Below are positions 10,395 through 21,600 of a DNA stretch of 64,000 nt, piece by piece. The DNA comes from Ophioderma brevispina (taxonomy: Eukaryota > Echinodermata > Ophiuroidea > Amphilepidida > Ophiodermatidae): the NCBI GenBank assembly GCA_023653785.1, contig JAMKCH010056986.1, positions 1 through 64,000 on the forward strand. The letters are read 5' to 3'. Within the stretch, counting starts at the first letter, position 1. Every line of letters begins with the position of its first letter. Both the position numbers and the translations under genes were made by a program. The notes beneath the pieces are model-generated. The model ran no database searches, had not been told where the DNA came from, and saw only the letters and a list, made by a program, of their open reading frames with translations.

Positions 10395-11815
10395 CATGTT
10401 GGAGCAAGGCGATGAAAATTGTGCAGAGGGTACTAGAGAACAGAATTCGGATGGTGAAAGTGGATGAGATGCAAATTGGGTTTATGCCAGGAAGGGAACG
10501 ATAGTTGCAGTGTTCATTTTGAGGAGGGAGCAAGAGGAATATCGAGCAAAAGGGAAAAGCTGTATATGTGGCTTGTTATGGACCTGGAGAAGGCCTTTTG
10601 ATAGAGTACGAGGAAAAGTGATGGAGGGGGCAATAGGAAGAGGGGCATAACAGAAGTGGTGTGTAGAGCGGTGATGAGTCTGTCTAGAAGGAGCAAAAAA
10701 CAAGAGTTAGAGTAGGGGCGAGTGGTCTGAGGCGTTGAGTTGAAGGTGGGTGTGCATCAGGGTTCTGTGCTGTCGCCGTTGGTGTTTGCAATTGTGGTTG
10801 ATGTGGTTACGGAGAGGGCAAAAGAAAGAAGGTTTGCTGAGTGAGATCTGTATGATGATGATTTAGTTTTAAGGGTGTGAGGACCAATGGAGGGTTTGAG
10901 GGAGAAGTTTGGAAGTGGAAGAAGGAATTTGAGAGTAAGGGCCTGAAGGTAAACTTGGGAAGCCTAAAGTGATGGTGAGTGGGGAGGGGTGTTTAGTGAG
11001 TCAGGTGGACCCATGTGGAAAATGTGGAAAGAGGTGTGAGGGCAAATTCGTGTTGTGTGAGAAATGTGGGAAATGGATTCATGGGAGTTGCACAAAGATG
11101 AAGAGAGTGACCCCAAGTTTGCAGGGACTGTGTGTGGAAATTGCAAGAAGGGAGTTGAGGGAGTGGGGAAGGAGGTGGCAAAGTTGTGTGATGAGGTGTG
11201 GAACAGTGAAGGAGTTCACATTACCCTAGGTGACAGGAATTAGTGCGGGCGGTGTGGAGGTGAGGCGGCTGTGACAGCCCGAGTAAGGTATGGGTGGGTG
11301 AAGTTCAGAGAATGTGGAGAGTGTACTTGGGAGAATATTTCCTTTGAAGATGAAAGGGTATGTGTATAGGAGTTGTGTGAGATCAGTGCTGCTGTATGGG
11401 AGTGAGACATGGTGCTGAGTGCAAAATGAGATGGGGATTTTGAGAAGGGCAGAGAGAGCAATGGGGAGAGCAATGTGTGGTGTGAAATGATGGATAGGAA
11501 GAAGATGAGGATTTGTGCAGATGTGGGTTTGGAAGAGGCGGCTGCCCGACTGGCGAAGGCGAATGGGTAAGATGGTATGGGCACGTGCTAGGAAGGATGA
11601 GGAGAATGTTTTAAAAAGGGCTTTTTGAGTTGAGGTGGGTGTTTGAGGAAGAGGGCCGACCAAAGAGACATGAGGAAGCAAGTGGAGGGGAGAGTTAGGA
11701 GGTTGGGTGAGGATGGGGATGCATTGAATAGAGGAAGTGGAAGGAGGGAGTAAGGGGATTGCTACGAATGTGAGGTGATACGGCCACCCCGGTTGGCGGG
11801 GACAACCACCAGATT
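10395..11815 (+). mobile_element. Decayed non-LTR retrotransposon (3' two thirds of reverse transcriptase ORF)
   Basis: Reading across several frameshifts and stops, the plus strand encodes reverse-transcriptase blocks in order: IGFMPGR (about 10470-10495), MDLEKAFDRV (10578-10610; the catalytic Asp region), VHQGSVLSPLVFAIV (10750-10795) and YDDDLVL (10848-10870; catalytic box). Then come KVMVSG (10970), a Cys/His-rich CGKCGKRCEGK..CEKCGKWIHGSC module (11010-11095), LLYGSETWC (about 11390) and a terminal GHVLGRM (11580). This order matches a LINE family with a zinc-binding insert after the RT that I know from invertebrate genomes. It is 5'-truncated and clearly dead. A second copy, opposite strand, is at 30270-30865. 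Dense minus-strand open frames over it are antisense shadows. Confidence 0.85.
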
Positions 11816-11904
11816 TAAAACTGTGGTTTACTAACTACATCTTGGGTTCCACAATGTGTGCTAGACTCAGTTCCAGTCCCGGGGGAGTTATCAAGTATCA
11901 GTAC

Positions 11905-12745
11905 TCCCCTCCCCTCGGAAGTCCTACCCGGAAGTAGTATCGATTTTGTGAAAACATATTTATTTCATAGGGCGATACTTTTTCATTGACGTCCTGAATT
12001 TGAGCCCTCAATCCATTTCATTCCCAAATATTAGACATGTTCACATGGTCACAAAATTCCAAAGGTTTGAAAATCCGGAGGTTGAAAATTTAATCCAATT
12101 ATTTTACTTCAATCCATATTGTGTCCACACGATTGCCAAAACTCTGAAATCATCCCCCTGACCATTCTCCCCCATTTCTCATATCAGAGTGTAGACAGGA
12201 AGTCAACATACCGGAAGTTGGGACTTTCCCGTGTGACCATTCCAAAACACAGAAATTTGTCAATAAAGATGTTTTTTTTTTTGTTTTTTTTTAACCTTGC
12301 GAGGGTCACCTGCGCACTCACTATCCCCCGACGCTGTCCACACGGCACGACACTCAAAAACCAATCCGCGGTGTATCGGAGGTTGTAGCTTAACCCCACG
12401 TTTTTAGGGGGTAAAACCCCCGCTAGACCCTCGATAAAACTCCTGAGTGTAAAACCCCAAATGCGTCCACATGGTCAAAAACCCCGATTGACCCCAGATG
12501 TTTTGAAAACTCCGGAATTTCAGCCTCCGTGTGGACACGACTATTAATGAAAAAACCCGCCATTTTAATGGGCGTTAATCATCAATATTAGACAGTATTG
12601 AATAGGGCTTTGCAATATGCATTAATGCTTCAACCATCAAAACAGCAGGTTTGTTTCCAACAGTAATTAATGGGGATATGGCAAGTGCCAGGCTCTCATA
12701 TCAAGTAGAGAACACAATAGACATAATCAGAACAAGCACCTTTAA
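11905..12745 (+). mobile_element. MITE family A, copy 1, interrupted by element C
   Basis: Left part 11905-12027 contains ACCCGGAAGTAGTATCGATT and GAGCCCTCAATCCATTTCAT. Right part from 12542 resumes with AAAAAACCCGCC, ATCAATATTAG.CAGTATTGAA, GTGCCAGGCTCTCATATCAA and ends CAAGCACCTTTAA. Joined, they are collinear with the intact copy at 51818-52159. The extreme left end is lost next to the LINE. Confidence 0.8.
12028..12541. mobile_element. TIR element C, copy 1, inserted in MITE A
   Basis: Left end GACATGTTCACATGG and right end CCGTGTGGACACGAC (complement GTCGTGTCCACACGG) are terminal inverted repeats. The flanks TATTA on both sides suggest a 5-bp target duplication. The body repeatedly uses AACTCCGGAGTTT-like words. 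A collinear copy is at 26963-27430. CpG content is above that of the surroundings. No transposase seen. Confidence 0.75.
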
Positions 12746-13205
12746 TACCTAACTTGTCTCTTCATTCTTTTTCTGTCCAATTTGTTTGTTTTTTTTTTAA
12801 ATAAGAGTTTGGTAAATATCGTTATTTTATTATTTTTTCTGGGTCGGGCTTTCTTGGTATTTTTGTTTGTTTACACAATTTTGCTTTTTACATTTTGGTT
12901 ACTTTTCTTCTTTATCACTTTCTTTTTTTTTTCTCTAGTTTTCGTTCCTTTATATCTGTCTTCGGTTCATTCTTCAATGGGGCCAGGTGCACTCCAACAG
13001 CCACGTAAAAAATCGCCACAGATAATCTGCCAGATAGAGTGACCATATTTAAAATTCTAGTACATGATCTTTTACTGTGCCCATATGAAAATGCTGCATT
13101 CTGATTGGTTCAGTGAATGCCCATGATTCTGCAATAATGGGTTGCTGTGCAATCATTTCTCATTTAATCACACGGTTTTAGGTAACAGAATAGAAATAAA
13201 GGCGT
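12746..13205. other. T-rich stretch, no gene recognised
   Basis: 12780-12960 is very T-rich on the plus strand; the resulting 86-codon hydrophobic open frame (FFFLGRAFLVFLFVYTILL-like) is compositional and is not called. Confidence 0.4.
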
Positions 13206-13210
13206 GTGCA

Positions 13211-13328
13211 GTTTTATTTATGGGCTCATAATGTATCCTCAGTCGAAAAACTTAAAATAATGGGCTCGGACTGCGCCTCGCCCATTATTTAGTTTTCACC
13301 TCGGACACATTCGCCCCATAAATGATAC
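13211..13328. repeat. Long foldback (inverted repeat)
   Basis: ATTTATGGGC..AAAATAATGGGCTCGGA (13216-13270) pairs with GCCCATTATTTAGTTTTCACC..GCCCCATAAAT (13280-13322). The inner stem AATAATGGGC/GCCCATTATT is perfect. Likely a foldback MITE; family unknown. Confidence 0.7.
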
Positions 13329-13799
13329 TGCATCACCCTTTATTTCTTAATAAATTAAAATTGAACCGTCTTCAAATGACCTCACCAAACTTTCCAGAAC
13401 TCTGTCATTACCCCCAGTCATTACAAAGACAGTAAAGACAAGGCTCCAAAGTGCACTTTACAAATCCCACAGCTTGTTGACCGGAACCGATGCATTTTCC
13501 TGCCATGCGAGCAAATTGTAACTCATTTGACGTCTGCAGGGAAGTGACATTTTTAACAGCCAATCATAATTTGTGCTTCTATGCAACAAAATTTTGCCTA
13601 ATCAAATTTGACGACACCCTGTGCAACTCTACGTACTTGTAAGCACGCATATAAACACACGTTGCTATCACATCATGTTATAGTTACAGGGTTGCCTTGT
13701 ACTTTGTAAATTAACTTCAAGAATGAACAAAGAAAAACAAAAGTAAATAAAACAAAAGACAAAAACATGAACTGCCAAATAGACATAATAAATTGAATA

Positions 13800-14095
13800 A
13801 TGCAAAGGTGCTTGTTCCGATCGTGTTTTCTCATTTATCCCGTGAAATCTTAGGGCTAAAAAAGGATGTTTGGTTTGGATGTTTTGAGCGAAAATGTGCC
13901 CCATTTTGGTAGACCAATATTAATTTTACAGAGTACTCTGTGGGGATTACAAAATCACGTTTTTAGCTCTTACTTCAAAACAGGTTGGAACATCGGTGCT
14001 GAACTTTATAGCTGTGGTTTTGAGGTGAAGGCCATTCTATCAACATGAAAACTTTATTATTATACTTAAATCTGGCCACCCCCCCCCCCCTTTAA
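13800..14095 (-). mobile_element. MITE family M, deleted copy
   Basis: In reverse orientation it matches 57204-57558: TCTCATTTA.CC.GTGAAATC, GATGTTTGGTTTGGA.GTT, AGAGTACTCTGTGGGG and TCTATCAACATGAAAACTTT. It ends TAAATCTGGCCACCCC..CTTTAA with a 12-C expansion. Relative to the full copy it lacks a block near the left end. Confidence 0.65.
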
Positions 14096-14184
14096 CTGGC
14101 AGCAGCCCAGTTGAAGCACAATGATTCCAATGATCTGATGTTATTGTGCTATACAAAAAACAAAACAAAAACGAAAAAACAGTT

Positions 14185-14350
14185 GATCTGATTGGTTAGT
14201 CATTGGAGGTTTATGATATATTTAGCCAATCAGAGACATGGTAAGAAAAGCTTAGAAGGTGCACAGTTATATTGAAGGTTGAATTTGATTGGTTACTCAT
14301 GAGGTTATATCATGTTATATCACGTAATGAGCCAATCAGAGATACTGTAA
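14185..14350 (+). repeat. Tandem ~110-bp repeat with paired CCAAT words (family J-like)
   Basis: GATCTGATTGGTTAGTCAT..TTAGCCAATCAGAGACATGG is followed by TTTGATTGGTTACTCATGAG..GAGCCAATCAGAGATACTG. Each unit is itself an inverted pair (ATTGG..CCAAT). Related units occur at 21058-21430 and 63885-64000. Confidence 0.6.
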
Positions 14351-15768
14351 GAAAGGTGGTAGACCCGTTGATAGTTTTGTTGACATCAGACTATCAACCC
14401 AGGCATCAGTCTTAAAAGTCAGACTTGAGGAAAGACCGATATCCTGATGCAAAGTGGACATTATTATGGAAAGGGGGGGGTTGTGAAATTAACTTTATTT
14501 CAATGCTGGAAAATTTCACAATCTGTGTGATTACTCTTTGGCTTCTGTTACTAATTATTTAGGTCAAGAAGGTTTGAAATTGCTCATATTCAAAATTTTC
14601 ACTTTCGTTAAAATTTTGACTGCCGGCGCATACCTAGGACTGATAGCAACCAAAAAAGACGTAATGTGAAAATAAACTTTTGTAGTATTGGGAAGCTTGA
14701 GGTGAGGGATATGACCTCAGATCCGTGAATCAGTGATATCGTCTGGTTTTTGTTTTCTGTTTGTTTGTTTGCGTACTTTCCTTTGCTAGTTTGAGGTAAA
14801 GAAGTCTGCGGTTAGGAAACTGCGATACTGTCTGGTGTAATCAATGTATACTCCCGGTAAAAAAAACTTACCCCTTGCCGTCGTGGCAAATTTTTCACCT
14901 TATTATAGCTATGTTTTTTTTGTTTTCATTTTTGTAAAATATCAACAACTCCTTGTGTGAACCTTATGCATTGACATTCCAAATCGACAAACAGTACATG
15001 GTGGATGCCAGTAGTCTTCAGCATATGTACATGCGTGGGTAAGCAAAGTCTCGACTCGAATTTGTTTTATCTGTGAATGCCACATCTGAACTCATGATAT
15101 CAGTAAAGAAACGGTAGTTATGTTGATGTCTTTATGTGGGTATCTTCATGATATTGTCAAGGGTAGTTTTCACATTTGGATGGGATGTGTAGCTACGAAT
15201 TGTAAAAGGTCAAAGAAATTGTGGAGTAGACACATAATAAGAGTATGTTTTGTTACAGCAGACAAAAGCTTCAAAATTTGGTAGAATTGAAATCTTAAAT
15301 TTAAATGTCAGGATCTCTCTTTAAGTTAAAGGGATTGCTCAGAAGATTTGGAAATAAATATTTTTGTGTATTATTTATAAATAGTTCACTATAAATTAAA
15401 GATGTCCCCTAAAATGCTCCATTCCAAAGTTTGAGATGAATCAGATTTTCGTTTTAATGCAGTTAACCATTTGTATAGTATTATATAAAAAGAAAAAACC
15501 AAACCCAAAAAAGAATTTCTTCTTTTTTTAAACAAAAGTTGTGATTTTCTATATTGGGGAAAAAAAAAGGACTTGTTTGAGCTTAGCTATTCACACAGTG
15601 ATTAGTATATGAGGACAAGCATTGTGCATGTAAAAAACATGATTTGTTTGAAATTGAGGGCTCCCTTCATTCTGGAAATCTGAGTCAGCTTTAATTCAGT
15701 AATTATGTATGTCTTATGATCATCGGGGTTGCCTGACGATGTGCAGACGGTATGCAAGAATTATACGA
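14351..15768. other. No gene or element recognised
   Basis: AT-rich, no supported exon or TIR pair. Contains a G-run near 14475 and small A/T homopolymers around 15490-15570. Confidence 0.35.
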
Positions 15769-16281
15769 TTAAAGAGACATGGCACATTTGAAAATAGGCA
15801 CCCCCTCTTGAATTTCGTTTTTTTCTTTCATATTTTTGGCCTGGTTGTAGAGTATTAAATAGCACTCCCCTGAAATTAATAAGCCCAAATCAGACGCTAT
15901 GGGTAAACAAAACGATTTTATAATTAATGACTCTGGCGAAATTAATTAAGCAGACGACACGGAAATTGCGAGTAACACAAGAAAACACATGGCGGAGGTG
16001 ATTCCCATGGCATGCAACTTGTAAAAACAAACCGGTGTATGACCTTTGTGGTTTTTTAATATCAATGACAGTTTGTTGATTAAAGTTGCACCTGGCAAAC
16101 TTAAAAGTTAGCCTACAAATTACTTGGGATGGCTTTAGCCTTTATTAATCTCCCTATTGTTGGAGATGTTATTTATATGTGTTAAATATATCTCCAATCT
16201 TCCAATGGCCTAGACTATGTGCCAGCAAATTGAACAAATTTTAATTATTTTCTGAAAATGTTGCCTCCAGTGCCACTTTAA
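15769..16281 (+). mobile_element. MITE family D, copy 1
   Basis: Ends TTAAAGAGACATGGCACATT and CCTCCAGTGCCACTTTAA are inverted complements with TTAA at both ends. Internal landmarks are GTTGTAGAGT.., AAGCCCAAATCAG, GGTAAACAAAACGATTTTAT, AGCAGACGAC, TTAAAAGTTAGCCTACAAAT and CCAATGGCCTAGACTA. About 513 bp, non-coding. Confidence 0.85.
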
Positions 16282-16480
16282 GTGGACTTCTCTTTGCTTT
16301 GTGTTACGACGTTTGTTTCACTATATCTGTATAATTCAAGTGATCGACGCACTTTCGCTTTGGGAAGTTAGCTAGAGGTTACTGTGATCATTAAGTATGC
16401 TCTCTTTTTTATATGATACATGCCATACAAACGTTCGTTTATGCACAGTTCAATATGTACTGGTCACATCAAAGAACAGA

Positions 16481-16852
16481 TTAAAGGTTTTGCAACGAGA
16501 GAATTTCACATCAGGTGTCCCTAAAAATTTAAAGTACTGAATTTTTTGTCCTTGAATGTAAAGCTTTCATCAATAATAAACCCCATCTCAAGGGATTAAG
16601 CTGAGAAGTGTTCCTTTGGTACAAAATTGTGAATGAAAATTACTAATTTCGTATAGGAGCTAATAATACAAAATTCAGCCTATAGTTTACATTGAAATAT
16701 AAGCAATCAGGAATCACCTTTTTTCTCGATTTTTTTAAGACATTTCTGTAGCAAATACAAGGTAAGAAATCTATTGAATCTCTGAGTCTATATGAAATTA
16801 CAGATGACACAATATATGGGTGCCTCAAAAAATCTTCTCGTTGCACCTTTAA
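16481..16852 (-). mobile_element. MITE family E, copy 1
   Basis: Ends TTAAAGG.TTTGCAACGAGAG and CTTCTCGTTGCACCTTTAA with TTAA at both borders. Shares GGATTAAGCTGAGAA, CTTTGGTACAAAATTGTGA and CGTATAGGAGC.AAT with the copies at 36739, 49179, 58643 and 60013. Non-coding. Confidence 0.85.
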
Positions 16853-17112
16853 ATCTTATGAATGACAATTCTTTAAGCTAGATCATGCAACATGTTGCTC
16901 TCAAGTTCCACACCACACTAAAAGTCGTAATGTTTTCTCGGAAAATGTACAACCTCTCAGCATGATAGAATGTCAAAAACTTTTAATGAGTGACGCAAAT
17001 AAAAAAAAAATCGCATATAATTCTTGTTCTTAAGATTGAGAAGGTCATGGACCATTCCACACACAAAAAAAATGACGAATCCATTCACAAACAAATGAGG
17101 CAGGACATAGAC

Positions 17113-17446
17113 TTAGTGAAAGGGGATTTTTAAGTTTATAAGTTTTCATCTTGATAGAATGGTCTTCACCCCAAAACCCCATCTGTAAAGTTTTGCGTGG
17201 ATATTTCAAACCATTTTGATGGACCAGTTAAAAACATTGATTTTTGTAAGCCCCATAGAGTACTGTGTAAAAATTAATATTGGTTAACAAAAGGGGCACA
17301 TTATCACTTATAACTTCCAAATGAAACAATCCTTTAGTCTACGATTACAGGGTAAATGAACGAAAAAATAGCTTTCTTGATCACTTCTGGTGTAAAATAT
17401 AGGGGTATGGGACGAGGATATTAAAAGTATCAAGTGTGGCCCTTAA
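17113..17446 (+). mobile_element. MITE family M, copy 1
   Basis: Collinear with 57204-57558: AAGTTTTCATCTTGATAGA, CACCCCAAAACCCC.TCTGTAAAG, CCCCATAGAGTACTGTGTAA, AACTTCCAAA, GGGACGAGG.TATTA and GGCCCTTAA. The left end is degraded. Confidence 0.75.
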
Positions 17447-18945
17447 ACTTTTGTCTCTTACTGACAATAAAAATTGCTGTGACAGCCCAGGGTGATTTTT
17501 TTACCAGGAGATAGCATGATTTGAACCCTGGAAGGACAATCGAGAGGGAAAAACATTATAGTAATGTGACTAAAAAAGAAAAGTGTTTATTTTTGGCAAA
17601 TGGCAGAGCAATTTAACGCATTCATGGTTTTTTTAAACACTAATTCACGAAGGGCTAGATTCTAGAAGTTGCGAGGCAATGTACCCCAGAGTTTATTTCA
17701 AGGATTTCTTATCAAGTTTATTATGTAAACCCAGGCACAGCCTCTATATAGGATTTTGCCATTAAAATGTTGGAAAATATGGAGAAATACCAATGATGAC
17801 AAAGGGGAAATAAATGTAGCTAAATTATGAACAAACAGTAGTGTAAGAAAATTGCTAACAATCAAGTAAACCCTGATCAAATTCATGGTGTTGATTTCAT
17901 TGTAAAGCAGAAACTAAGTTGAAGCAGGGATGGTAATAGGCAGGACCATAAAACAAACACACAAAAAAAATAAAAACAAAAACAACAAACAACTTATTAG
18001 TTTACCAAGCTTTTCTTTACACTACAAGGCATACATGTGTATTGTACGGTACACATGTACATTTAGGGAAAATCTTTAAACCCTTTTTAAAGGAAATATG
18101 TCAAGATTTTGTCCAGCTCAGTTTGACTTACATTCTAAAAATATGTACATACATCACACATTCCCGAAAAAAATATACAATTGATTGTAAAATTACCAAA
18201 ATAAGAGTTTGAGGCATTTTAATTTTTTGCTTTTTTGGACATACGAAAGAAAACGGGCGGAGTTTTCGCCACGGCTTAATTGATCAAAGCGCCCAATTTT
18301 GCTCGCCTCGTGACAGTCAAAGTATGACCAAAAACAGCATGTTTACTCGAATGGTAGTGCTGACACTGTAATATTGCTGGGATTATTGATGAAAGTAATA
18401 AAATTAGAAAAAAAGTTACAGAATGACATATTTTGTTTCATTCGTTGTGTTTATTATTATGAAGTGGCAACACACTGCGATATGATGGTCACCACGACGT
18501 AAATTATGGATCGTCATCATTTTGACGTAACCATTTGCCTGCGATGTGGGAATCGTTTTCGGAATCCGTTTTCGAGTATTAAGGCTATTGGGCGGGAAAT
18601 TAAAGGGCAAAAAATACTCAACAAATGTGGCAATTTTCAAAATTATTTGATTTATATGTAATCTACCGTTACTACGTTGCCATCCATACCAAAATTTTCC
18701 AAATATCAGAATCATGGCATATTTCCTTTAAGTTTTAAGAGCATTTCACATAAATTGCAACACATTACACTCATGTTACATGTGCACAAAAAGGACCGAT
18801 GCACACACAATTACACACAAACATACTAAATTAAATTTTCTAACACAACGTTTGACCGGGGTAGATCCAGGATTTTGAAGAAAAGAAACACAAATCAAAA
18901 TGTGCCTGCTGGAGGTTGGGACCCAAGCCTAGAAATATTGCACCA
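17447..18945. other. No gene recognised
   Basis: No supported exon. A short CpG-richer stretch lies at 18245-18310 (GGGCGGAGTTTTCGCCACGG). A 99-codon minus-strand frame at 18416-18715 has no recognisable family motif or splice context. Confidence 0.35.
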
Positions 18946-19215
18946 ATAAAGGTGTGTGGTTCCGATTTGTCTTTAGGATCCTCTCGATTTACCAGGGAAT
19001 TTGTTTTGATTTTTTGATACAAGATGAAAGGCTATTATTTTGTCATCAGTGTTGCATGAAATTCAACCTCCACAAATAGAGAAGCCATTTGGGCATTTTA
19101 TGGTTAACCATAAATTATATACAGCAATTTCTAGGACATTGCAGAGTATGTTTATCACTCCATCATCAAAACTACAAGTTTGATAAAACCGCAAGGGAAG
19201 TTTTTATGGTTAACG
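18946..19215 (+). mobile_element. Degraded MITE related to family A
   Basis: AATAAAGGTGTGTGGTTCCGAT, TTTACCAGG, AGATGAAAGGCTATT, TGGTTAACCATAAAT and CATCATCAAAACTACAAGTTT follow the order of family A (for example 51818-52159), but with substantial divergence and no clear right end. Confidence 0.5.
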
Positions 19216-19979
19216 AGTATCAGCCTTTTATATTAATTAAGTAGAAAAATCTGGGAATCTTACAGGTACCTTTTGCTTTATTTGAGCTATTCTGGCAGCA
19301 CATTTTTTTACACTTAATCATTTTTCACCAACCGTATTGCCAATTGGTTGACCATGGAAAATATACTGGTAATATAAAAGCAGCCGGATAGACTTTAATA
19401 TATACCCAGAGGGTGATTGAATCAATTCCCATGATGCCATAGCAATGTGCTATACTAAATTACATGTCAGACAACGAGCTTGAATAAATTAGAGCGCCGA
19501 CTGTTAGCAGGGTTATTGCCAGTTTGATTACAAACTACCTAACCTCGTGGATCTGACATAAAGTCAAAATAGAAAAAAAAAAAACAAACGTCCCAAAGTG
19601 ACTATAGTTTTAAAAAAAATGACGTATTTGTTCACAATGAAATCTTGGTTATGTAAATAATATATATTTTTATTAAAATTTCAATAAACAATCCTCATAT
19701 TCCCATTTCATCGGAAATGAATAAAGCGGACAACAAGCCTAAATGAATTAATTAAAATCATTCAGGAAAGTGGTTGGCCAATGTGGTGCCCATGAAGCAG
19801 TTTGGGCACACAAATAGAGAACACTTCCTGAATGAATTGCTTGAATTCAGGGATTTTTGCTTTGTGGTCAATACTTCAGTTACTTTGTAACGAAAACAAC
19901 CAAGGTCTGAAACTCGCTCTAAAACTAACAGATTGTTTAGTGAATCTTACAAGCCCGCCAAAGCATACGTAGACTCTCT

Positions 19980-20370
19980 GTTTTTCTTGTTACTTGAAAC
20001 TTCGGGATGGGGGATTTTAGTGTAGGATTGCTGGTAATGTGTTCGCAAACGGCAACGTTGAAATTTAAAGATGGCGATGACCTGGCAAGCAGAAGACAGC
20101 CAGCGTCAAGGCTGTCGACAAAAAATTCCACCTTTTGCGGCAATTTCGACAATAACAAGCCTAGCCTATTTTTTGTTCCGCCGATATTCCGCTACTTTTG
20201 TAGGGTAGTTTCATGTAAAATGGTAGTTTAATGCACCGATATCCACGTTGGTAACAACGGCCGGCTTCATAAAATCAGATCGTGATTGCAGACGAGTAAA
20301 GTTGGGACGTCATGGCGCGCGAGTCGCTTCATTTCTCCTGAGCAGGGCGCTTTCTATTTATTCAAGCTCG
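19980..20370. promoter_or_regulatory. CpG-rich patch, candidate promoter/first-exon region
   Basis: Roughly two dozen CpG dinucleotides in about 390 bp, including CATGGCGCGCGAGTCGC, in otherwise CpG-poor DNA. It contains AAAGATGGCGATG, where AAGATGGCG resembles a YY1 site of the kind often placed over translation starts. No matching TIR or second copy of this patch was noticed in the window, which favours a host promoter over a repeat. Confidence 0.45.
20071..20208 (+). CDS. Candidate short ORF or first coding exon with one membrane segment
   Basis: ATG at 20071 has a good context (AAAG before it, G after) and overlaps the YY1-like AAGATGGCG. The frame runs 45 codons to TAG at 20206. The product starts MAMTWQAEDSQRQG, a polar N-terminus, followed by a hydrophobic segment IPPFAAISTITSLAYFLF and basic RRYSA. 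That is the architecture of a small single-pass or N-anchored membrane protein, for example a mitochondrial or ER type, but I do not recognise the family. If it is only the first exon, the donor must lie before the stop, and the only candidate (TTTT-GTAGGG near 20200) is weak. Overlapping frames on both strands are open because of the base composition, so coding status is uncertain. Confidence 0.35.
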   Translation: MAMTWQAEDSQRQGCRQKIPPFAAISTITSLAYFLFRRYSATFVG

Positions 20371-20659
20371 TTGGTCCAGTACTTAGTGATAAAAAGTTTC
20401 CAAAAGTTAAGAAAACCACAAGACATTTTCATAATCCATGCAAAAAATTCCTAATTATAATGCTATGGCGGCTAAATGAGCATTAAAGTCAGGGTTTTAT
20501 GTGTTAAGAAAGGATTTTTATGTAACACATGACCCTATTGAGGTGAAAATTCCCAAAAACTGGTGCATTGTGGGATTGACTCAAAACACCTTGATATGTA
20601 TCCAAGAGACCGAAAATTTATCTTTGGTTATCACACAATCCTCATTTCCACCAAGAAAT

Positions 20660-20925
20660 CCCTGAGCATTACACACAAACACAAACAGCATGGTCACCAC
20701 CAGGGCACATGTGCACAAGCACATGCATTGTATGCACACCACTCACACATGCTGCAACACGAAACCACACACACACAGGCATGCACACACGCACAACACG
20801 CATACACCACATGCACCACCCACACCCATGATGCACCAGCCATACCACACCAATTCACACACCACCCACAACCACAGCATGCATACAACCACACACATTT
20901 CATCAAAGAGAGGAAAACAATTTCA
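20660..20925 (+). repeat. CA-rich imperfect repeat
   Basis: About 260 bp of alternating CA/CAC with few Gs (CACACACAGGCATGCACACA and similar). Such purine-pyrimidine alternation can adopt Z-DNA. Overlapping His/Thr/Gln-rich open frames across it are compositional. Confidence 0.8.
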
Positions 20926-21057
20926 ACACCTAGGCCCTAGGGTTCTGTGGTCTGCTACGGTCACTGAGCAAACAAAAAGTCCTTCAATTGGACCACCCTC
21001 TCCCTATACTTCCTTGACCTCTTATAATACTGGTATCTTCCTTAACTTCCCTGTGCA

Positions 21058-21600
21058 CTACCATCTATGATACACTCTGCCTGATTGGCTCATTATTGGG
21101 CCACCCACCCCACACACATGAGATAGCCCTCTGACTACCAATCAAAGAGTGCTTCTCTTTCTCTCTGAAAACCATACAATATTCCACAGCACTCCGATTT
21201 TGTTCATTCACACATTACCTTCCAAGTACCCAATTATACTAGTGCTGAGATTGATAGATAGGGAGATAGTGCCCAAGGGGTTAACCCCCTTAAATCTACC
21301 AACTGATTCTATATATTGGTTTACATGTTAGGGTTATATTGGTATTCAGCCAATGCAAGACATGGTAGAAAAGCTTAAATGTTTGTCAGATAGAAGGTTC
21401 TATTTGATTGGTTACTAAGCAGTTATATACACTATCAAACCCAGAAGGTTACTTCTCTTATTGGTACCAATGAAGCAACTACTGCAAGGTCAGAAAAAAA
21501 CGTGCAGACCAGAGAAAGGTTATTTCTCTTATTGGTAACCAATAATGGAGCATCCTAGTTAGCAATTACTGCCAAGGTCAGAGATCCCTCTTGCCAAAAA
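21058..21600 (+). repeat. Family J repeats and a ~100-bp tandem duplication
   Basis: 21058-21165 (ACCATCTATGATACACTCTG, CTGATTGGCTCATTAT, CTACCAATCAAAGAGTGCTT) matches 63885-64000. 21335-21430 carries CAGCCAATGCAAGACATGGTA and TTTGATTGGTTACTAAG, like 14185-14350. Then a block containing GGTTACTTCTCTTATTGGTA and CTGCAAGGTCAGA is repeated about 90-100 bp later as GGTTATTTCTCTTATTGGTA and TGCCAAGGTCAGA. Confidence 0.6.

Noticed and set aside
11226..11681. Two overlapping minus-strand open frames of 114 and 151 codons
   Set aside because: They are antisense to the decayed LINE at 10395-11815; low stop density comes from its G-rich sense strand.
20563..21070. Two 125-codon His/Thr-rich open frames
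   Set aside because: Compositional products of the CA-rich repeat; overlapping frames on both strands are equally open.
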